Shown in pieces: positions 6,201 through 9,748 of a stretch of DNA of 9,748 bases (the stretch's first letter is position 1; every line of letters begins with the position of its first letter). Made by a program: the position numbers and the translations under genes. Where the stretch lies: contig JAHIZN010000406.1 of assembly GCA_018814245.1 (NCBI GenBank), positions 1 to 9,748 on the forward strand. The letters run 5' to 3'. This stretch comes from a bacterium. GTDB taxonomy: Bacteria; UBA9089; CG2-30-40-21. Under the pieces are notes generated by a model. It was given only the letters and a program-made list of their open reading frames with translations. It made no database searches and was not told where the DNA came from.

Positions 6201-6300
6201 AGATATAATTATCAGCAACAACCGGACACCTGATGCCAGAAACATTGGGATTGGAACAACCTATGATTAGACAGGTAATACAGAGTAAGATTATTTTCAT
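3223..6300 (-). CDS. Lipoprotein with CBM96/DNRLRE-like, FnIII-like and GH123/DUF4091-like regions
   Basis: 1025 residues. AAGGA ending 6 bases before ATG 6300 supports the start. MKIILLCITCLIIGC is a lipoprotein signal with lipobox IIGC, so Cys15 would be lipidated. Residues about 25-222 resemble a DNRLRE/CBM96 beta-sandwich (VLKFDTTML, ATLYLHKK, TIASDWVEGHG, VHSRESMFPPFLAV). Residues about 238-345 look like an FnIII domain (KLTWKPSDD at 253-261). Residues about 425-560 form a second beta-sandwich (ETVAFQIIIEAEE to VWDFCLPDTPSF), as found before GH123-type barrels. Residues about 560-1000 are the catalytic-like part. FLDEPAH holds an Asp798-Glu799 pair like the adjacent Asp-Glu used by GH123 N-acetylgalactosaminidases, and VDISRPQYQR, YYQIYLLGADGALPYYTSF and GPVAGLRLKIERRAIQDIEYMALLA match DUF4091-type C-termini. 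The likely role is glycan binding and hydrolysis at the cell surface. Substrate is unknown. Repeat-derived insertions occupy residues about 617-667 and 824-832, and a linker copy lies at 226-231. Confidence 0.85.
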   Translation of the reverse strand: MKIILLCITCLIIGCSNPNVSGIRCPVVADNYICAYKTEQDANLGARTFLRLKGIEDTTVLKFDTTMLKGMTVEQATLYLHKKKNNLLMAGISTIASDWVEGHGKDYASKIVSHIPSFSQEWRRIRHRASCFKYAAYKKTPWSYPGSDITDVTFGQGNSLFAYAEPRLVNGWYAIDIPADIVYALIIGDQYGLAVTDEKGQIAVEKSVHSRESMFPPFLAVKAKKAVAPLAMDVLPHSPVSELTASTVDGKIKLTWKPSDDHGMNGKAFGHHVRYSSLPIVWDSACPVERWKIPRQPDPGKKDIELIIDGLTIRQNRQKYYFAVQAYDKVGNLSTIAYTDIVPTECASEVELLELEFSQPAEIVPFVPIFGNGAASIWAMSDLEKVNPVTGNTLGEDYTMPSVDTAKKSNFIWDANQKLITIHGARNETVAFQIIIEAEEKTLNNVVVQADSLIGSEGIIKAEKNIELFKLWYVPVKGVYYPDACLPLNGKFNIPDADNKIPNQKNQAVWVDIYIPKETPNGVYEGILSVVSEKIKKPVKIGINLTVWDFCLPDTPSFVNELNAYGGIHKGIGIKRESKEYKKIELSYHQLAHKHRSTLNVLPYGQKGEICSQDYVPVGADLRVCPDKQKSEDKRQKTEDRKRKAEGRRQSVGADLCVCPDLCVCPVDWTAWDNRFGLYLDGSAFTEDYGYYGPGTGTPVTHFYLPFNENWPGRMDDGYSVRIQEKAYPACVYEHAERAPAIEKAFSKDYKKSFVDMASEYAKHFRERGWDRTRFQFYLNNKYYAKENGKGTAWWFLDEPAHRDDFLALAFFGRLFWEGVKADVGAGSKPALFPEFDFRVDISRPQYQRGMLDGLANLEVVSTAFFTKNHLCMERAKKLGQRYWFYGGGPQIEESSSSLMGLYYQIYLLGADGALPYYTSFCRPNCWYNGEYLAIIYPGLSGPVAGLRLKIERRAIQDIEYMALLAAKEGWNRDRVNCVVSKRIQLKGEISSKNADDPGKIACSNLKPDDFDMLRIVIAKTIMIM
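3805..3831 (-). repeat. GTAGGGGC-family hairpin inserted in frame (VGAGSKPAL)
   Basis: On the minus strand GTAGGGGCAGGTTCC is followed by AAACCCGCCCTA. The arms GGCAGGTT and AACCCGCC pair across the centre with one mismatch. The 27 bases encode VGAGSKPAL (residues 824-832). They lie between GRLFWEGVKAD and PEFDFRVDISRP, a loop of the barrel where GH123/DUF4091 proteins would have a short connection. The insertion keeps the frame and the flanking motifs remain intact. Confidence 0.7.
4303..4455 (-). repeat. In-frame repeat insertion: GTAGGGGC hairpins around a heptanucleotide array
   Basis: Two near-identical 27-base hairpins (4423-4449 and 4321-4347, two differences) start GTAGGGGCAGACCT and encode VGADLRVCP and VGADLCVCP. 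An extra 18-base exact tandem copy (4303-4320 = 4321-4338) adds DLCVCP. Between the hairpins, 4350-4420 runs in 7-base steps of TTCTGNC type (plus strand). Because 7 is prime to 3, this gives a heptad peptide rhythm (KQKSEDK, RQKTEDR). About 50 residues (617-667) are thus repeat-derived, strongly basic and acidic, and sit between SQDYV and DWTAWDNRF. Confidence 0.8.
5608..5625 (-). repeat. Degenerate 18-mer linker repeat (AVAPLA)
   Basis: The minus strand reads GCGGTAGCACCGCTGGCA, matching 16 of 18 bases of the GAGGTAGCACCTCTGGCA unit tandemly repeated at 7023-7076. It encodes AVAPLA (226-231) exactly at the junction between the DNRLRE-like and FnIII-like domains of the lipoprotein. Confidence 0.5.
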
Positions 6301-6331
6301 TTATTTTCCTTAAAAATGCATCAGATAGTTG

Positions 6332-6360
6332 AAATTTTCAGACTGCAAGATTACAATAGT
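6332..6360. repeat. 29-bp direct repeat, copy proximal to the lipoprotein gene
   Basis: The 29 bases starting AAATTTTCAGACTGCAAG recur without change at 6654-6682 in the same orientation. This copy lies 32 bases upstream of the lipoprotein start and contains a candidate minus-strand -10 box. The pair brackets 293 bases of mosaic repeats. Confidence 0.9.
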
Positions 6361-6377
6361 GTCGTGTCAACTGTTAA
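6350..6377 (-). promoter_or_regulatory. Candidate promoter for the lipoprotein gene (proximal)
   Basis: On the minus strand TTAACA (6377-6372) is followed by a 16-base spacer and TGTAAT (6355-6350), five of six matches in each box. Transcription would begin near 6343, leaving a leader of about 43 bases with the AAGGA ribosome site. A competing distal candidate lies at 6680-6709. Confidence 0.4.
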
Positions 6378-6410
6378 TTGTCGCATAGTTAATTATGTAT
6401 GGACAGAGCC

Positions 6411-6498
6411 TGCCCCGCGAATACAGGGGGTGGCAGATAATTGATAATGGATAATTGATAATGGAGAAGTTTGCCCCGCGAATACAGGGGGTGGCAGA
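6411..6498. repeat. 27-bp direct repeat pair enclosing a heptanucleotide array
   Basis: The 27 bases starting TGCCCCGCGAATACAGGG occur exactly at 6411-6437 and 6472-6498, 61 bases apart. Each copy can fold, with GCCCC pairing to the GGGG/TGGC side. Between them 6437-6464 is ATAATTG, ATAATGG, ATAATTG, ATAATGG, a perfect two-fold 14-base tandem built of heptamers. Two copies and a repetitive spacer do not make a CRISPR array. Confidence 0.85.
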
Positions 6499-6607
6499 GG
6501 TGCTGCCTTCCCTGTTTCTGCCCCACCAATAAGCGACCACAAGAGGAAAGCACCTCTGGCAGATCGCAGCTACAAAAAGAGATGTAGCTGCAGGGCTTGT
6601 CCCTGCC
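6493..6607. repeat. Mosaic of 18-mer fragments and REP-like hairpins
   Basis: AGAGGTGCTGCCT at 6496-6508 and AGCACCTCTGGCAGA at 6549-6563 are fragments of the 18-mer linker repeat in opposite orientations. GCAGCTACA (6566-6574) and TGTAGCTGC (6583-6591) form a perfect 9-bp stem with an 8-base loop. Bases 6583-6607 are a GCAGGG-CTTGT-CCCTGC hairpin module, opposite in orientation to the copies at 1873 and 3115. I find no gene here. The minus-strand open frame across 6389-6622 is made of repeats. Confidence 0.7.
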
Positions 6608-6653
6608 TCTGATTGTCAACACAACTAATATTTAGCCTAATTCAGACACCACC

Positions 6654-6682
6654 AAATTTTCAGACTGCAAGATTACAATAGT
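6654..6682. repeat. 29-bp direct repeat, distal copy
   Basis: Exact second copy of 6332-6360. Its right end overlaps a candidate minus-strand -10 box (6680-6685), so the pair appears to mark a duplication or insertion within the control region. Confidence 0.9.
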
Positions 6683-6709
6683 ATACTCTATAAAAACTAC
6701 TCAAGTCAA
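6680..6709 (-). promoter_or_regulatory. Candidate distal promoter directed at the lipoprotein gene
   Basis: On the minus strand TTGACT (6709-6704), an 18-base spacer, then TATACT (6685-6680), five of six matches in each box. A transcript from here would start near 6673 and carry a leader of about 370 bases through the repeat mosaic. It could be the promoter that once lay close to the gene before the 293-base block arrived. Confidence 0.4.
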
Positions 6710-6797
6710 GTGAAAAAAATAAAAGGACAGAAAATTTCTTTGCAAGAGCGTTGCATAGTCTCTCTATAATGAGAATTGCGTTTGCAAATTAAATGAG

Positions 6798-6826
6798 TTG
6801 ACATTTGCCTTATTTTTGGGTATAAT
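6798..6826 (+). promoter_or_regulatory. Consensus sigma-70 promoter for the large exported-protein gene
   Basis: TTGACA (6798-6803), a 17-base spacer and TATAAT (6821-6826) match the housekeeping consensus at every position. Transcription would start near 6833, giving a leader of about 100 bases before ATG 6933. A weaker TATAAT at 6765-6770 with TTGCAA 19 bases upstream could be a second start. Confidence 0.85.
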
Positions 6827-6838
6827 TGATAACAGCTC

Positions 6839-6900
6839 AGCTACTAAGGTGCAATTGTAATTCTATGCCTTTTAGCTTTTCTTTACATTGCACCTAAGCT
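6839..6900 (+). promoter_or_regulatory. Leader stem-loop in the 5' untranslated region
   Basis: AGGTGCAATTGTAA (6847-6860) pairs with TTACATTGCACCT (6883-6895) with one bulged base. AGCT (6839-6842) and AGCT (6897-6900) can extend the stem. It lies between the predicted transcription start and the ribosome site, leaving AAGGAGG free. It may stabilise the mRNA or regulate translation. It matches no riboswitch I recognise, and no T-tract makes it an attenuator. Confidence 0.6.
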
Positions 6901-6914
6901 ATTACAATAACCTT

Positions 6915-6921
6915 AAGGAGG
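6915..6921 (+). promoter_or_regulatory. Ribosome binding site for the large exported-protein gene
   Basis: AAGGAGG lies 11 bases before ATG 6933. The spacing is a little long but no nearer in-frame start competes, and the following codons make a good signal peptide. Confidence 0.8.
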
Positions 6922-6932
6922 CAGCAACTATT

Positions 6933-9748
6933 ATGAAAAACATGAGGAATCAATGGTGTCAATTCTTTTTTCTACTGATTTTATGTGCAGCAGCATCCAT
7001 ATCTGAGGCACAAAATCCTAAAGAGGTAGCACCTCTGGCAGAGGCAGCACCTCTGGCAGAAGTAGCACCTCTGTCACCAGAGGCAACGATTATCCCTGTG
7101 GGAAAGGCTGTTGCTACATGGAAGGGGATAATGTCTATTCCAATATGGGCAGAAACAAATATTTCCTTTTCAGGAACTACCCCTGTTGTCCTCACAGAAA
7201 ATGTTAAATCATTCAAATTCAAAATAGATTGGCAGGGCAATAACAAGACACGGCTGGATGAGGAATCATCTGTGATTATGAAGGTAGAGGCTGAGGACAT
7301 CCCTTATTCTAATAATTGGAGGCTTGTTTTTGAAAAAAGGGATGATATTATTTGTAAAAAAAACAGCTCATCTAAAAAGATTATCCTGAGCGAGTCCATT
7401 ACTCAGGATAAACCAGAGATCCGGTACAAGATTTCCCTTTCTTCTGTCCTTGCAGTAGGACCAAGAAGTGGTCCCAAGGAAGCCTGTATGACAGTTAAAT
7501 TGTCTTCAATCAGCTACGATACCTATACTACCATTCCATTTATTCCGCTGGCTGTCCTCCATGATCCAAGCGGGGATCATAGCTGGTCCGGCATAAAGGC
7601 TTCGTCCTGTCTTCTTCATCTGCTAAGCCTTCAGTTGGGAAATAGACCCCTGTCTATCTGTGACCAGAAAGAGCTTTTATTCCATGATCCAAAGGGCAGC
7701 CTTCGGGCAAGACCATTTTATAATCAGGAAAACTATCTGGAGATTAGCTTTTTTCCGAATGTTGATATAACCTCAGAAAAAACCTCTGAGGATTCTTGTC
7801 TGATTGGTCCGGGGCTTGGCGATGTGTATGTCATTGCTAAAAATTTACCATTAAAGCTTTCTTTTGTAGAAACATTTTCCTGTAAGACCAAGAGTTCTAA
7901 ATTATTTTTTACGGTTGTTTCTCCTGAGGAAGTAGGATTTGGTCCTGATAAAAAATTTGAGATAATGCTTGTCCCTGCATCAAGCCTTCGCTTTTTTGAA
8001 GAGGGACACCCTGCTTTTGGGACATGGCATCAATATGGAATTACTGATTCCTTCAGAGAGCAGCTCATTAAGATTAACCCGGGATGGGATAATGTTATCT
8101 CTCCGTATGAAAAGGATTCTCTAAAGTATTTAGGAGAGATGTTTCTTAATCCTAAGAACAACACCCTTGTTAGGTGGAATCAAGGGATACTGCATCCACT
8201 TACAGTAGATTTAGGACTGGATATTTCACCCTCATTTGTTGAAAAACTGCAGCTCTCTCTACCCAAGGGTACTGTCCCCATGAGTATTATTATGAATTCT
8301 AAACCACATGCCAAGAGTACTATCCCGGAGGATGTAATCTTATCCTTAGAAGATAACGAGCAAGGAGATAAATTTCCGGATTTCTTTGTCTTTGATGTCT
8401 ATCTGGATAGATATTTTGGCACACCGCTTTTTATTACCAATGATGATAAGACTGCCCCTTCAGACATAAGGTCATTACGGGTGAGAAGTATTTCATCTTC
8501 TCCTCAGGAATTTTGGACAGGAACATACGAAACACCAATTATATCCGGACAGATTACAGCCGTTGATGGTAAAACACCCAAAGGTACAGTTATCTACTTA
8601 TTAAAACAAAATGATAAAGTAGTAAGAAAAGGTGTGGGCAGCAAGGACGGATTCTATAAGATTTCCGTACCTTCTGATGAGAATGAATATAGCCTTTTGA
8701 TACAATGTGAAGGATATGAGGATGTAACCATTCCTGCCATTACCTTTTCTCCAAATAAAAGAGATGTAGTCGTCAATATTTCTCTGCCTGTAAAGCCTGA
8801 ACCAATAATAGAGCCAGAACCAATAAAGAAGACAACACCCCAAATACCAGCCAAAGAGATGGTGGTAATTAAAGAAACACCTCTGCCAAAGGTGCTGCCT
8901 ATGCCAAAGGTGCTGCCTCCTGTGATGTTGTTAAAAAATAATGACTTTTCAAAGAATATAGACGGTTGGAATATTCTTCAGGATGGTCTGGGGACAATGA
9001 AGATAATCGTGACAGATGATGATAAAAAGGTGGATACAACTGTACTTGATTTGTATCGGCAGAATTCTGGGAAGAATATGGGATCCTTGGGAATAATGCA
9101 GCTAATTAATCAGAATATTTCAAGATATAATCAGATAAGCCTGTCCATGGATGTTAAGATTATTTCTCTTGAGGATGCAGGGACACAAAGTGAAGGCAGT
9201 GGTTCTTCATCTGTAGGAAATGACACACATCCTGTTATTATAGAAATAGAATATAAGGATAAAATTGGCAAAACCTGCTCATGGAAAAGAACCTTTTCTA
9301 TTATAGATGGGGCAGACAGCAAAAAGATACCAGCTGATAAATGGATTGCCTATGTTTCTCCAAATCTTGCAGAATTAAATCCCAAGCCGCAGGTTATATC
9401 TAATATAAAAATATATGGAAAAGGATGGGATTTCCACTCCCGGATTACAGGGTTGGTGTTTGTAGCAAAGAAGATGGTTGAGAAGGAAGTCGGCAGTCGG
9501 CAGTCGGCTGAAAAGGCAACGATCACAACAAAGCCTGCAATGGTTGCTCCTGAAAAGGCAACAACCACAACAAAGCCTGTAGCTGCGGTTAAAAAGCCCA
9601 TGGAAGCATCCGGGGCGATCAGGAACTACAATTTTGCGGTTGGAACAAAGTGCTGGGACATGCTAAAGGTTGGCAGTGGGAAGATAATGAATCTGTCAAC
9701 AATGGATGATTCGGACAAATATCCGCATGTGCTGGATATTAGCAGGCA
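6933..9748 (+). CDS. Large exported multidomain protein, incomplete at the window end
   Basis: I translated this frame from ATG 6933 to the last base: 938 codons and no stop, so the 3' end lies outside the window. Residues 1-26 are a type I signal peptide (basic start, hydrophobic FFFLLILCAAA, likely cut after SEA). A triple EVAPLA-like repeat (31-48) follows. Residues about 50-530 are mostly beta-type sequence I do not recognise. Residues 537-618 (ISGQITAVDGKTPKGTVIYL, GSKDGFYKISVP, YSLLIQCEGYEDV) fit a carboxypeptidase-regulatory-like beta-sandwich. After a Pro-rich linker, 666-846 (NNDFSKNIDGWNIL to ITGLVFVAK) look like a jelly-roll, carbohydrate-binding-like domain. After a second linker (847-895), a similar domain starts at 896 (NYNFAVGTKCWDML, STMDDSDKYPHVLDISR). 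This suggests an extracellular scaffold, adhesin or glycan-binding protein. No catalytic motif is visible. It is divergent from the lipoprotein gene across a shared control region. Confidence 0.85.
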   Translation, partial: MKNMRNQWCQFFFLLILCAAASISEAQNPKEVAPLAEAAPLAEVAPLSPEATIIPVGKAVATWKGIMSIPIWAETNISFSGTTPVVLTENVKSFKFKIDWQGNNKTRLDEESSVIMKVEAEDIPYSNNWRLVFEKRDDIICKKNSSSKKIILSESITQDKPEIRYKISLSSVLAVGPRSGPKEACMTVKLSSISYDTYTTIPFIPLAVLHDPSGDHSWSGIKASSCLLHLLSLQLGNRPLSICDQKELLFHDPKGSLRARPFYNQENYLEISFFPNVDITSEKTSEDSCLIGPGLGDVYVIAKNLPLKLSFVETFSCKTKSSKLFFTVVSPEEVGFGPDKKFEIMLVPASSLRFFEEGHPAFGTWHQYGITDSFREQLIKINPGWDNVISPYEKDSLKYLGEMFLNPKNNTLVRWNQGILHPLTVDLGLDISPSFVEKLQLSLPKGTVPMSIIMNSKPHAKSTIPEDVILSLEDNEQGDKFPDFFVFDVYLDRYFGTPLFITNDDKTAPSDIRSLRVRSISSSPQEFWTGTYETPIISGQITAVDGKTPKGTVIYLLKQNDKVVRKGVGSKDGFYKISVPSDENEYSLLIQCEGYEDVTIPAITFSPNKRDVVVNISLPVKPEPIIEPEPIKKTTPQIPAKEMVVIKETPLPKVLPMPKVLPPVMLLKNNDFSKNIDGWNILQDGLGTMKIIVTDDDKKVDTTVLDLYRQNSGKNMGSLGIMQLINQNISRYNQISLSMDVKIISLEDAGTQSEGSGSSSVGNDTHPVIIEIEYKDKIGKTCSWKRTFSIIDGADSKKIPADKWIAYVSPNLAELNPKPQVISNIKIYGKGWDFHSRITGLVFVAKKMVEKEVGSRQSAEKATITTKPAMVAPEKATTTTKPVAAVKKPMEASGAIRNYNFAVGTKCWDMLKVGSGKIMNLSTMDDSDKYPHVLDISR
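7023..7076 (+). repeat. 18-bp tandem repeat, three units (EVAPLA)
   Basis: GAGGTAGCACCTCTGGCA, GAGGCAGCACCTCTGGCA and GAAGTAGCACCTCTGTCA follow one another and encode EVAPLA, EAAPLA and EVAPLS directly after the signal peptide. An 18-base unit can change copy number without breaking the frame. Confidence 0.9.
8883..8918 (+). repeat. 18-bp tandem repeat, two units, inverted orientation (LPKVLP)
   Basis: CTGCCAAAGGTGCTGCCT and ATGCCAAAGGTGCTGCCT are tandem. Their reverse complement, AGGCAGCACCTTTGGCAG, is one base from AGGCAGCACCTCTGGCAG spanning the 7023-7076 units. The same repeat thus serves in the opposite orientation, encoding LPKVLP and MPKVLP in the linker before the first jelly-roll-like domain. 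Confidence 0.75.
9488..9508 (+). repeat. Three exact AGTCGGC heptamers in coding sequence
   Basis: AGTCGGC is present three times without change inside the second linker, encoding part of EVGSRQSA. Three units make 21 bases and keep the frame. Gain or loss of one unit would shift it, so the downstream jelly-roll-like domain could be switched by slippage. Confidence 0.85.
9508..9579 (+). repeat. 42-base-period linker repeat (EKATxTTKP)
   Basis: The 30-base blocks at 9508-9537 and 9550-9579 (CTGAAAAGGCAAC...AAGCCTG) differ at two positions. They encode EKATITTKP and EKATTTTKP, a 14-residue period in a Thr/Lys/Pro-rich linker before the second jelly-roll-like domain. Confidence 0.8.

Noticed and set aside
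6411..6498. CRISPR array
   Set aside because: There are only two repeats, and the single spacer is a heptamer tandem array. No cas-like gene is visible.
6389..6622. 77-codon minus-strand open frame in the divergent control region
   Set aside because: It is composed almost wholly of the repeat mosaic. Such repeats are open in several frames, so length alone is not evidence.
6654..6682. Attachment-site pair (attL/attR) with 6332-6360
   Set aside because: There is no integrase, no tRNA end, and only 293 noncoding bases between the copies. An integrated element of that kind is not supported.
6659..6687. Plus-strand promoter TTCAGA-17-TATACT for the large gene
   Set aside because: The -35 box is weak and a perfect consensus promoter lies nearer the gene at 6798-6826. 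It overlaps a better minus-strand candidate.
6959..7300. Minus-strand 113-codon open frame
   Set aside because: It is a shadow of the exported-protein gene. Its ARGATSARGA-like repeats come from antisense reading of the 18-mer.

Overview
The window looks like chromosomal DNA from an uncultivated, moderately AT-rich bacterium. The Shine-Dalgarno sites are canonical and one promoter matches the sigma-70 consensus exactly. Short palindromic and tandem repeats occur between genes and, in frame, inside them. From memory only, coding insertions of the VGADLRVCP and VGAGSKPA type occur in metagenome-derived candidate phyla (Poribacteria, Omnitrophota, Desantisbacteria and Planctomycetes-like bins). 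I treat that as a weak taxonomic hint. I recognised no tRNA, rRNA, CRISPR array, transposase or resistance gene.

Layout: three genes lie on the minus strand and one large gene on the plus strand, divergent from a repeat-filled control region (6301-6932). Reading leftwards from that region come: a 1025-residue lipoprotein with a CBM96/DNRLRE-like domain, an FnIII-like domain and a GH123/DUF4091-like catalytic region (6300-3223); a class I SAM-dependent methyltransferase-like protein (3003-2179); and a secreted or membrane-anchored protein with NlpC/P60-like motifs (about 1406-306). Reading rightwards, a gene of at least 938 codons (6933 to beyond the window end) encodes an exported protein. 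It has a carboxypeptidase-regulatory-like beta-sandwich and at least two jelly-roll-like domains joined by Pro/Ala/Lys-rich linkers.

Three of the four products appear to be exported. Two have carbohydrate-related or extracellular beta-sandwich architecture, so the best inferred theme is cell-surface polysaccharide or envelope processing. A shared pathway is not shown by the sequence.

The most unusual content is the repeat system. It includes (a) REP-like hairpins in which stem arms change in a compensated way while the loop stays constant, (b) a hairpin family with GTAGGGGC ends that has entered the lipoprotein gene in frame, (c) arrays with 7- or 8-nucleotide period, (d) an 18-mer present in both orientations at domain junctions of the two divergent genes, (e) a 29-bp exact direct repeat bracketing a 293-bp repeat mosaic in the divergent promoter region, and (f) a 231-bp element with imperfect terminal inverted repeats that appears to carry the promoter of the NlpC/P60-like gene.

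Stretches without a convincing gene are 1-305, 1410-2178 and 6301-6932. Each is described below through its repeats and regulatory sites. Between about 1653 and 1872 I see nothing I can name.
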